DNA of 35,627 nt, from contig CAZTTH010000035.1 in assembly GCA_964615975.1 (NCBI GenBank), positions 1 through 35,627 on the forward strand. Direction: 5' to 3'. This DNA comes from CAZTTH01 sp964615975 (GTDB lineage Bacteria; Verrucomicrobiota; Lentisphaeria; JABSQK01; JAJFLO01). Of this stretch, positions 1 to 7,444 are shown in pieces; position 1 is the first letter of the stretch; every line of letters starts with the position of its first letter. The notes beneath the pieces are model-generated. The model was not told the DNA's origin. It ran no database searches and saw only the letters and a program-made list of their open reading frames with translations. The translations under genes and the position numbers were made by a program.

Positions 1-117
1 TGTATGTAAAGACCCCGGGTACTCGAGCTGGTGGAGTTTCCCCTCCAGTTTTGTCCGTTGTTCCGGTGATAACTGTGCCAGACGATGTTTGATATCTGTT
101 ATGAATGTGGATTTCAT
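1..117 (-). CDS. N-terminus of a further cluster protein, probably NRPS (partial at left edge)
   Basis: An ATG at 115-117 (minus strand) opens a frame of 39 codons that runs without a stop to base 1, so the gene continues outside the window. The visible peptide begins MKSTFITDIKHRLAQLSPEQ and continues with a charged helix. A short helix containing L.QLSPEQR is common just before the condensation domain of NRPS proteins, so an NRPS is the best guess, but no catalytic motif is visible. The start lies 21 bp after the stop of the upstream A-T gene, as expected for one operon. There is no clear Shine-Dalgarno; the preceding bases are A/T rich. Confidence 0.6.
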   Translation of the reverse strand, partial: MKSTFITDIKHRLAQLSPEQRTKLEGKLHQLEYPGSLHT

Positions 118-138
118 GGAGAAATTTTTATCTTTTTT

Positions 139-1986
139 TTAAAACATTACCCCCAAACCTTCTACATCAGCCATTAATTTCTCCAGGGTATCATCATCAA
201 GGTCGGTTAGTTGTCGGGCAGTGATCGCCAGCGCCAGAGTACGAATCGTGGGATCAAGAAAAATATCCTGCACTGTCAACTCTACCGGTATCTTTGCCCG
301 GATGCGGGACACGACCCGGGTCGCCTGCAAAGAATCCCCGCCCAGCATAAAAAAATTGTCATCCACCCCAATCCGATCACGGTGCAGTACCTCCTTCCAG
401 ATCGCCACCAACTCCTCCTCCATGGGAGTCTCGGGCGGAGCATATACTCCATGTAAATATTGTGCCAATTTATCCGCCATCCCAATGCGTTGTATTTTCC
501 CGGTTGCTCCTTTGGGGATTTCAGGGAGAAAAATAAACTGGCTGGGAACCTTGAATAAAGCCAGATGCCGCAACCCAAACTCCTTCAATTCACGTTCCAA
601 ATCCTTTGTTTCCCGATTGGCCACCACCGCCAGGACCACGTCTTCACCCAATGTCGGATGCGGCACGGCAAAACAGACTGCCTGATCGATTGCGGGATGT
701 TGCAGATACACTTCGTCAACTTCCCGCGGTGAGATCTTTTCGCCACCTCGATTGATCATCTCCTTTAATCGGCCAGTCAGGTATAAATACCCATCACTAT
801 CAAGATATCCTTGATCTCCAGTCCGGAACCAGCCTCCTACAAAAGCTGACTGATTAGCTTCCGGATTTGAGCGATAACCTGTCATCACATTCTCACCACG
901 GATAACAACTTCGCCTTTCTCGCCGGATTTGAGTAATGTGCCCAGTTCATCCACGATCGCGATTTCCGGTCCTGCCGCAACTCCCACCGAACCGATCTTA
1001 CGTATTCCGGGCGGCAATGGATTACTGGACATCTGGTGTGTTGCTTCGGTCATTCCATAGGATTCGATCACCGGCGCTGCAAAAACTTCTTCCAACCCCT
1101 GCAAAACGACGGCTGGTAAGGCGGCAGATGACGAGCGGATAAAACGTAACCCGGCGGCACGTGTTAGTTCAGGGTTTTTCCGGGCTATTTCGAGAATCAT
1201 CTGATGCATCGTTGGCACCGCAGTATACCAGGTGGGATTAAACTCTTGCAGCCAGGCAAAAAATCGTCCGCCATCAAATCCCGGAGGACATATCACACTC
1301 GCCCCTGCCGTCAATGATGCAATTAAACCTGCCATTAAACCATGAATGTGGAATAACGGCATGGGATTCAGGCAGCGATCGCGTGGTGTCAATGCTAATG
1401 TTTTTGCGATATTGTGAGCAGAAGCCCAGAGATTCCGCTGCGTCAATGGCACCATTTTCGGCCGTGATGTCGTCCCTGAGGTATGTAGAATCAAGGCGAT
1501 GGAATCAGCGACATCCTCGGAAACGGCGGGATCGGGGTCACACCTGCTATGTGCGATTATCTTTTTATAATCGCACATAGCAGGTGTGACCCCCAAGGTC
1601 TGCAAGGTCTCGATCACCTCGATCCCAAGTCTGGCAGCCACAATCCTCGCGGGTGATTCGTTGCCGGCTGGAAGTATAATCGCTTTCGCTCCGAGGTCTT
1701 TAAGATAGAATTCAAATTCCGCCTCACGGTAACTGGGATTCAGCGGCGCGCTGACGGCATGACAGGAGACCGCAATTAAAGTTGAGGCCAATTGGATGCC
1801 TGGAGGCAGGGCCATGGCGACACGATCCGAGCGTTGAATCCCTCTCTGCCTCAAATCACTGCCAATCGCGGCAATATGGCCGATCAATCCGCTATAAGTC
1901 AATGGCGGCATTTCCGGCGCCAGAATTGCGGCAGCTGCGGGATTAAGCTGCGCTTGATGAATGAGTAAATGGAATAAATTTTTCAT
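139..1986 (-). CDS. Two-domain A-T protein: acyl/aminoacyl-AMP ligase fused to a carrier domain
   Basis: This 615-aa protein activates a carboxylic acid as its adenylate and loads it on its own carrier domain. The adenylation domain fills about residues 1-515: A3 loop LHTSGTTSRPK near 168-177, A5 ESYGMTEA, A7/A8 region with GWFRTGDQGYLD and GRLKEMINRGGEK, and the A10 lysine in GATGKIQR. The C-terminal carrier has DNFFMLGGDSL with the phosphopantetheine serine at S552. The style of A8 (RLKEMINRGGEK) is that of acyl-CoA-synthetase-like ligases rather than typical alpha-amino-acid A domains, so an acyl or unusual carboxylic substrate is plausible. It lacks C and TE domains and must pass its cargo in trans. 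Its ATG overlaps the TGA of the preceding paralogue (ATGA), indicating translational coupling. Residues 132-151 are an in-frame palindromic insertion just before the A3 loop. Confidence 0.93.
   Translation of the reverse strand: MKNLFHLLIHQAQLNPAAAAILAPEMPPLTYSGLIGHIAAIGSDLRQRGIQRSDRVAMALPPGIQLASTLIAVSCHAVSAPLNPSYREAEFEFYLKDLGAKAIILPAGNESPARIVAARLGIEVIETLQTLGVTPAMCDYKKIIAHSRCDPDPAVSEDVADSIALILHTSGTTSRPKMVPLTQRNLWASAHNIAKTLALTPRDRCLNPMPLFHIHGLMAGLIASLTAGASVICPPGFDGGRFFAWLQEFNPTWYTAVPTMHQMILEIARKNPELTRAAGLRFIRSSSAALPAVVLQGLEEVFAAPVIESYGMTEATHQMSSNPLPPGIRKIGSVGVAAGPEIAIVDELGTLLKSGEKGEVVIRGENVMTGYRSNPEANQSAFVGGWFRTGDQGYLDSDGYLYLTGRLKEMINRGGEKISPREVDEVYLQHPAIDQAVCFAVPHPTLGEDVVLAVVANRETKDLERELKEFGLRHLALFKVPSQFIFLPEIPKGATGKIQRIGMADKLAQYLHGVYAPPETPMEEELVAIWKEVLHRDRIGVDDNFFMLGGDSLQATRVVSRIRAKIPVELTVQDIFLDPTIRTLALAITARQLTDLDDDTLEKLMADVEGLGVMF
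1534..1593. repeat. In-frame palindromic element, copy 1
   Basis: A perfect inverted repeat with 27-bp arms (1534-1560 and 1567-1593) and a 6-nt loop, 60 bp in total. Ends are GGGGTCACACC and GGTGTGACCCC. It lies inside the A-T gene and adds exactly 20 codons (residues 132-151), read as GVTPA...SRCDP. On the coding strand the other two frames contain TAA, so only this frame is open; by symmetry the opposite orientation also reads GVTPA...SRCDP. Related copies are at 3333-3392 and 21316-21402. Confidence 0.93.
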
Positions 1987-3794
1987 GAAATTAATTTCTG
2001 GTTCGCGATACCCAAATTTTTTCTTGTTAGGTTCGCCAAATCGCGAATGGTTGGATTTAAAAACAGATCGTTCATTGTCAGTTTTATCTCCATTCTCGTC
2101 CGGATACGGCCTATTATTTGGTTTGCCAGCAATGAATCCCCGCCCAACATGAAAAAATTATCATCGACGCCAATTTTTTCGCACTTTAATACCTCTTTCC
2201 AGATCGCCTGCAGGCTTTCCTCGATGGGATCACGAGGTTGAACATAGTGCCGTTGCAAATTTTCTAAAAGCTGATCTGACAATTGATTGCGGAGGATTTT
2301 TCCGGTCGGACCAGTAGGGATTGCATTGACAAAAACAATCTGGCTGGGAACCTTGAACAAGGCCAGATTTTTCATTCCGAATTCCCGGAGATCACGTTCC
2401 AGCCCTGGGATCTCCGCCTCAGCCACCACCGCCAGGGCGACATCTTCTCCCAGAGACGGGTGAGGCACGGCAAAACATGTTGCCTGTGCGACTGCCGGAT
2501 GACGTTGATACACTTCATCCACTTCCCAAGGCAGGACTTTTTCGCCGCCGCGATTTATCATTTCTTTCAGACGACCCGTGAGGTATAAAAATCCATCGTT
2601 ATCGAGATACCCCAGATCACCGGTGCGCAACCAGCCGGAGGCTGTGTATGCATTCTGATTTGCGTCCTGATTTCCATTCTGGTTTGTCAGATAACCCGGC
2701 ATGACATTGTCTCCTCTAATTATCACTTCGCCAGTCTCATCCGCAGACAGCAATTGGCCAGTGTTATTCATAATGGCGATTTCAGGTCCTGCGGACATAC
2801 CCACTGATCCAACCTTGCGCCTGCCGGGCGGCAGAGGATTGCTGGTTATCATAGATGCGGCCTCCGTCATCGCGTAAGATTCGATTACCGGCGCTGCGAA
2901 GATTTCTTCCAACCCCCGCAATACGTTTGCCGGTAATGCCGTCGATGATGAGCGGATAAAACGTAACCTGGTTGATAAAACCGAATGAGATCGTTCCCTG
3001 GCTTTATCCAGAATAACTCGATGCATTGCGGGAACAGCGGTGTACCAGGTTGGGTGATAATCTTTAAGCCAGGCGAAAAATCGCTCAAGATCGAATCCGG
3101 CAGGACAAATCACACTTGCGCCCGCAGCCAGTGATGCAATCACCCCCGCCATCAAACCATGAATATGAAACAAGGGCATGAGATTCAAACATCGATCCAG
3201 TGGATTTAATTCTAAAGCCTGGAGGTAGTTGTGAGCAGAAGTCCAGAGATTTCGATGTGTCAATGGGATCATCTTGGGGCGGGAAGTAGTTCCAGAAGTA
3301 TGCAGGATAAACGCAACCGAGGAATCGGGTGTGGGGTCACACCTGCTATTTGCGATTATCTTTTCATAATTGCAAATAGCAGGTGTGACCCCAAGGGTCC
3401 CCATGTCTTCCGCGATATCAACGATTTCAATACCCAGCCTGGTAGCCGCCGTTCTCGCCCGTGATTCTTTGCCGGCGGGAAGAACGATGGCTTTCGCCTT
3501 GAGATCAGTAAGATAGGTTTCAAACTCGGATTCACGATATGCGGGATTGAGCGGCGCGCCGACCGCATGACAAGCGACCGCGATGCACGTAGAGGCCAGG
3601 AGAGCGCCTGGAGGCAAAACCACGGCGACAATGTCCGGTGATTGAATGGCACGTTGCCGCAATTCACTGCCGACCTCGGCAATTCGAATGAGTAATTGCC
3701 GATATGTCAATCCGGGTTTATCGGGTGCATGAAGGGCATATGCATCCAGACGCGGTTTTGCCGCCGCTTCGATCATTGAGAATAAATCGCGCAT
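1983..3794 (-). CDS. Two-domain A-T protein, tandem paralogue of the 139-1986 gene
   Basis: This 603-aa adenylation-carrier protein is collinear with its downstream neighbour and clearly a tandem duplicate. Visible motifs are A3 LHTSGTTSRPK, A5 ESYAMTEA, the pair GWLRTGDLGYLD and GRLKEMINRGGEK, the A10 lysine in GPTGKILR, and the carrier motif DNFFMLGGDSL with S554 as the likely phosphopantetheine site. All core residues look intact, so both paralogues should be active. The Gly of the usual YGxTE motif is Ala here (YAMTE). Differences between the two may mean different substrates or loading partners. The stop overlaps the next ATG by 4 bp. Residues 135-154 are a palindromic insertion at the homologous position to that in the other gene. 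No strong Shine-Dalgarno precedes the ATG at 3794. Confidence 0.93.
   Translation of the reverse strand: MRDLFSMIEAAAKPRLDAYALHAPDKPGLTYRQLLIRIAEVGSELRQRAIQSPDIVAVVLPPGALLASTCIAVACHAVGAPLNPAYRESEFETYLTDLKAKAIVLPAGKESRARTAATRLGIEIVDIAEDMGTLGVTPAICNYEKIIANSRCDPTPDSSVAFILHTSGTTSRPKMIPLTHRNLWTSAHNYLQALELNPLDRCLNLMPLFHIHGLMAGVIASLAAGASVICPAGFDLERFFAWLKDYHPTWYTAVPAMHRVILDKARERSHSVLSTRLRFIRSSSTALPANVLRGLEEIFAAPVIESYAMTEAASMITSNPLPPGRRKVGSVGMSAGPEIAIMNNTGQLLSADETGEVIIRGDNVMPGYLTNQNGNQDANQNAYTASGWLRTGDLGYLDNDGFLYLTGRLKEMINRGGEKVLPWEVDEVYQRHPAVAQATCFAVPHPSLGEDVALAVVAEAEIPGLERDLREFGMKNLALFKVPSQIVFVNAIPTGPTGKILRNQLSDQLLENLQRHYVQPRDPIEESLQAIWKEVLKCEKIGVDDNFFMLGGDSLLANQIIGRIRTRMEIKLTMNDLFLNPTIRDLANLTRKNLGIANQKLIS
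3333..3392. repeat. In-frame palindromic element, copy 2
   Basis: An inverted repeat with 27-bp arms (3333-3359 and 3366-3392), 6-nt loop and one G/T mismatch, 60 bp in total. It differs from copy 1 at about four positions. One G-C stem pair in copy 1 is T-A here, a paired change that keeps the stem. It encodes residues 135-154 (GVTPA...SRCDP) in the same phase as copy 1, and on the coding strand the other two frames again contain TAA. It sits at the homologous place in the paralogous A-T protein. Confidence 0.93.
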
Positions 3795-3857
3795 TTGATT
3801 TGGGATAATTGATTTCTTAATCCATTGAATTTGGTTGCAATTTCGATTTCGCTGCTT

Positions 3858-3905
3858 AATAACCCCATACCGGCATTAATCAAATGATACCGGTATGGGG
3901 TTATT
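3858..3905. other. Perfect 16-bp hairpin spanning a glycosyltransferase stop codon
   Basis: Arms AATAACCCCATACCGG (3858-3873) and its exact reverse complement (3890-3905) enclose a 16-nt loop that contains the stop codon of the minus-strand glycosyltransferase (stop at 3876-3878). It lies at the end of that gene and just upstream of the next start at 3794, so it could act as an attenuator, an mRNA 3' stabiliser or a terminator. There is no T-run after it in the direction of transcription, so it is not a classical intrinsic terminator. Confidence 0.6.
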
Positions 3906-5378
3906 GGAATAGAATTTCACCACCACATTCTTAAAATCCTTGCGTGTGGTATGATGAAATCCATAAAAAACCATCGCTTTTTCAAACCATTTGTCACTCG
4001 GCTCATTCCATGATCCATATTGAACCTGCCATAGACCCAAAATCTGATTCGATTTATTTTTCTTTATAATCACATCCAATGCTTTATTTGAATAATGCAA
4101 TAATGGCAGGCGATTTTTTACATAATAATTTAGCTGGGATGCGATTCCACTGAAAACGACCTGAGAATCAACACCGTTCTCTTTAAGTTTCCATGAATAA
4201 TCCACAATGTATCGTGAGGTTTCACGAAGTTGATCTTTTCGGATCTCGGTATAGAAGTTTTTTTCATTGATGATTTTTTGAAAAAATCCAACGGCAATGA
4301 TGACCAAGATGAGATAGCGAATCCATACCGGCTTCAGGATGGCTAACATCATGCCCATGAAAATCATCATAAGCGGCAGACAAAAGACAAAATATCGCGG
4401 TGAGATCATGGGAGATGATAATCGAGATTTAAGATAGATACCCAATAATCCGACCAGTATGACATATAAAATCAATGCTGTTGGTGGTAAGAGGTGTTTA
4501 AATTCAGTGGCTGGCTTGAGCGCGTTGTGGGATGATTTCAACATAAGTACCAGTAAAAAAACCAGTGATAAGCCGAAAAGAGCAACAGAAAATTTGTCGT
4601 TCAATAATTGTACCACTGCGTAACTCAGGATTTCTTCGGGAACTTTGATGTTGGGAGAGAAACTCTTCTCTGCCGCTGCTCTCCTTAAGGGACCAATCAA
4701 GGGAAGAGTCAGGATAATCACTCCCAGAGTAGCCAGCGAGAAACCTTTGATAAATTTCCCGCGTTTGTTATCAGCATAGGCTACAATCGGGGCGGTACAG
4801 ATGATTGCGGCCATAAAAAAAATGGCAACAAAATGAGTGTAAATATTGAGGCTCGAAAAGAGTGTAACCCCAGCCAGGTTTTTCCAGGTTGGCTCCCTGT
4901 AGGCTTTGAGAAAAAAAATCAGGAATATTGTCGATAACAAGAAGACGAGAATATAGGCGCGTACTTCCTGAGAATAATAGAGATGATAAGTCGAAAAGGT
5001 CGTGATAAACGCCGCATACAAACCGGTATTCCGGTCATAATAAATTTTACCCAAGAAGTAAATGCTGATCAGACCCGCAATACCAATAAGAGCCGCAAGC
5101 AGGCGTACAGAATATTCTGAATAATGGAAATGCGCTCCCCAATGATTCACCAGAAAATAGAATAATGGGGGATTACGATCACTGGCAGTAATATTCAGCC
5201 ATTCATTGAAGCTGTGAGACTTCATGCTGATTGCCATGGTCATCAATTCATCGTACCATAAACTCTGGGAGGTGAGTTTGTACAAACGCAATCCCGCGCC
5301 GATCAATATCACGAGGGCAAGGATAGAATAATGATAATAGAAATGGGCGTGCGACCTGGTATTTGGACTGCTTTTCAT
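3876..5378 (-). CDS. GT39/GT83-like integral membrane glycosyltransferase
   Basis: A 500-aa polytopic membrane protein of the dolichyl-phosphate-mannose-protein mannosyltransferase/ArnT type (PMT_2-like). The first membrane segment is followed by SLWYDEL with D43-E44, the acidic pair usual in the first extracytoplasmic loop of this family, then DRNPPLFYFLVNHW and YYSQEVRAY. About ten further hydrophobic segments follow, then a soluble C-terminal tail from about residue 395. Members transfer sugars from polyprenyl-phosphate donors to lipid or protein acceptors on the outer face of the inner membrane. It is a tandem paralogue of the 5523-7031 gene and lies among NRPS genes, which suggests glycosylation of the product or of an envelope partner; the acceptor cannot be told from sequence. 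The extreme C-terminus is encoded by one arm of a perfect hairpin. Confidence 0.88.
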   Translation of the reverse strand: MKSSPNTRSHAHFYYHYSILALVILIGAGLRLYKLTSQSLWYDELMTMAISMKSHSFNEWLNITASDRNPPLFYFLVNHWGAHFHYSEYSVRLLAALIGIAGLISIYFLGKIYYDRNTGLYAAFITTFSTYHLYYSQEVRAYILVFLLSTIFLIFFLKAYREPTWKNLAGVTLFSSLNIYTHFVAIFFMAAIICTAPIVAYADNKRGKFIKGFSLATLGVIILTLPLIGPLRRAAAEKSFSPNIKVPEEILSYAVVQLLNDKFSVALFGLSLVFLLVLMLKSSHNALKPATEFKHLLPPTALILYVILVGLLGIYLKSRLSSPMISPRYFVFCLPLMMIFMGMMLAILKPVWIRYLILVIIAVGFFQKIINEKNFYTEIRKDQLRETSRYIVDYSWKLKENGVDSQVVFSGIASQLNYYVKNRLPLLHYSNKALDVIIKKNKSNQILGLWQVQYGSWNEPSDKWFEKAMVFYGFHHTTRKDFKNVVVKFYSNNPIPVSFD

Positions 5379-5467
5379 GATTTGATTAAATCTTTAGACT
5401 TTGAATTCTAAATCCGCATCTACAATTCCAATATTTTATCATGGGTATAAATACCTGTTTTAGCTCG

Positions 5468-5483
5468 ATAAAACTAGTTTTAT
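5468..5483. other. 16-bp perfect palindrome between the two glycosyltransferase genes
   Basis: ATAAAACTAGTTTTAT is a perfect palindrome in the 144-bp A/T-rich gap (5379-5522) between the two glycosyltransferase genes. It could be an operator or part of an RNA hairpin. No sigma-70 promoter was convincing in this gap. Confidence 0.35.
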
Positions 5484-5522
5484 TAATCCCAGGGATGGAT
5501 GGAATAATGAAATCTCCTTTAA

Positions 5523-7031
5523 TTAAAAAGGGGGTAAGTGCTGAAGGATAGGTTTCATCGAGTAATACTTCACAACCAGGGATTTAAATTTATGGTTAGT
5601 CACATTAACCAAGCCACGATCAATCAATTGTCTTTCAAATTGCTGATCATTTAATTTATTCCAATGACCATATTGAATCTGCCAGACGCCCAGTGAATCC
5701 AGGGCGGATTCAGGAACCATCTCATTCAACATTCCATGGGTATAATCCAATAATTGCAGCCTGTCCTTGGCGTAATACTGGAGAAATTTCGCTATCTCGG
5801 AGAAAACCAATGGTCGTTGGTGGTTTGAGTTGCCGAGTTTACTTGATGTCTCGATGATATATTCAATCGCCTCCCGATGCTGATCCTTGGTGATATTTGA
5901 ATAGTATTTCTCATCGAGGTACAGGGTTTTTAAAAAGCTGACTACGATTAGAAGAGTCAGGATATAGCGCAAGGATAACGGTTTCAATGTTGCCAGCAGT
6001 ACACTGATGATGACAACAAGCAGCGGCAGGCAAAAGATAAAATAGCGTATCATGATCATGGGAGATGAAAAGATTGATTTCAGATAAATCACAAAAACAC
6101 TGATCAGGAAAGTTAATAATAACAACGATATTGCAGGTAATAACCGCTGTAATTCACTTGGGGATAGCGATGAAAATTTGGTGATATTGAACATCCCAAC
6201 AAGCAAATAACCAAGCAAAATACAGAACAATGCAGTGTTATAATAACTTAAATCCAGACTGCGAAAGATGACAAAACTAAGTATGGCCTCCGGATTATCG
6301 ATAGTGGGAGAAAAGGAATTCTTCCCTGCCGCCATCAACAGCGGATGGATCAATGGGGAGGTTAATATCAGAATCCCCAGGGTTGCCCCCATAAATCGCC
6401 TAATAAAGGGCCAACGCCGATGATCAGCAAAAGCGACCAAGGGTGCGGCGCAGGAAATCCCCAGGGAAAAGAATATGGCGATATAATGAGCATAGATATT
6501 GAGCGCGGAAAACACCACATAACCGGCCCAATTAATCCCGCTGGGATTTTCATAAGCTCTGAAAAAAAACCAAAGGGCTGACGTTGTCAATAAAAACACC
6601 AGAATATAGGCGCGAACTTCCTGCGAGTAAGACAAATTAAAAACTGATGAAGCGGTAATTATCACGGCGATCAGACCGCTATCACGTCCATTGACTTGTT
6701 TTCCTAAAAAATAGATGGCCAGCAAACCCGCGCTGCCAATCATCGCGGGCAGCAGGCGCACGGAAAGTTCGGAATAATTAAACGGCAGCCCCCAAAGATG
6801 CACCAGCATATAAAAGAGCGGAGGATTGCGATCCATTGCGGCGATATCAAGCCATTCAGAGAATGTATGTGATTCCATGCTGAAATACATGGTCGCCAGT
6901 TCATCAAACCAGAAACTTTGATAGGTGAGTTTATACAATCGCATGCCGACACCGAGCAGGAGAACCAAGACAAGGAAATAATCAATTGAGCTGGATCCAC
7001 GACGAAGATTGAATGATAAGCGATTTAACAT
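5523..7031 (-). CDS. GT39/GT83-like integral membrane glycosyltransferase, paralogue
   Basis: A 502-aa membrane glycosyltransferase collinear with the 3876-5378 protein. It has SFWFDEL (D43-E44), DRNPPLFYMLVHLW, YFLGKQ and YSQEVRAYILVFLL at matching positions, a similar number of hydrophobic segments, and a matching soluble tail. The two were produced by tandem duplication and have diverged to roughly half identity by eye. Like its twin it probably uses a polyprenyl-phosphate sugar and acts at the periplasmic face. Its ATG at 7031 is 146 bp after the stop of the small membrane protein and lacks an obvious Shine-Dalgarno. The C-terminal region (VWQIQYGHWNKL) matches VWQ/QYGSWN of the paralogue, so the tail is a real part of the family. 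Confidence 0.88.
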   Translation of the reverse strand: MLNRLSFNLRRGSSSIDYFLVLVLLLGVGMRLYKLTYQSFWFDELATMYFSMESHTFSEWLDIAAMDRNPPLFYMLVHLWGLPFNYSELSVRLLPAMIGSAGLLAIYFLGKQVNGRDSGLIAVIITASSVFNLSYSQEVRAYILVFLLTTSALWFFFRAYENPSGINWAGYVVFSALNIYAHYIAIFFSLGISCAAPLVAFADHRRWPFIRRFMGATLGILILTSPLIHPLLMAAGKNSFSPTIDNPEAILSFVIFRSLDLSYYNTALFCILLGYLLVGMFNITKFSSLSPSELQRLLPAISLLLLTFLISVFVIYLKSIFSSPMIMIRYFIFCLPLLVVIISVLLATLKPLSLRYILTLLIVVSFLKTLYLDEKYYSNITKDQHREAIEYIIETSSKLGNSNHQRPLVFSEIAKFLQYYAKDRLQLLDYTHGMLNEMVPESALDSLGVWQIQYGHWNKLNDQQFERQLIDRGLVNVTNHKFKSLVVKYYSMKPILQHLPPF

Positions 7032-7177
7032 GAGTTACTTCGTGCCAAGGTGTCGATGGCGATAGTTAAACTGAACCCAATCAGGTTTTAGAAAAGATGG
7101 CACGATTGCCAGCACGAGAGGAGCAGCAGCGCGCAAAATTCGACTGCTGGCACTCGAATCATTTCTGACGGCAGGTC

Positions 7178-7390
7178 TCAGCTTTGCTTCGCGCTATTGC
7201 TTCTAAAGAGTATTCCGCTGAGCAACAGGATACCAAACGCCTGAAATATGCTGATCTTGGTGACCCCGAATATGGTTGGCATGAGCCAGTTCCACAAGAG
7301 CCAGACCGGCAGTGAAAATAATATCGCGATACCCAATACCAGGCCGGCAAACATGGCCACTATCCCAATAACTTTCGAAATGAATCCCAT
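7178..7390 (-). CDS. Small two-helix membrane protein, function unknown
   Basis: A 70-aa protein starting MGFISKVIGIVAMFAGLVLG. It has two hydrophobic helices (about residues 5-31 and 42-62) separated by a Trp/Pro-rich turn (PVWLLWNWLMPTIFGV). The start is well supported by AAGGAGA seven bases before the ATG, one of the few good ribosome sites in this cluster. It lies between the C-A-T-TE NRPS and the glycosyltransferases. I cannot name a function; a membrane-anchoring or small accessory role is possible but not shown. Confidence 0.72.
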   Translation of the reverse strand: MGFISKVIGIVAMFAGLVLGIAILFSLPVWLLWNWLMPTIFGVTKISIFQAFGILLLSGILFRSNSAKQS

Positions 7391-7444
7391 GTAAATCTCT
7401 CCTTATTTATTATTAGGTGATGTATCGATCAAAATGTTAATGCC

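Noticed and set aside
1534..3392. Palindromic elements as CRISPR repeats or intrinsic terminators
   Set aside because: They are single units inside conserved coding frames, without spacers or T-runs that would end transcription.
7107..7152. 8-bp inverted repeat TGCCAGCA/TGCTGGCA between small membrane protein and glycosyltransferase
   Set aside because: Short stem with a 30-nt loop; easily due to chance.
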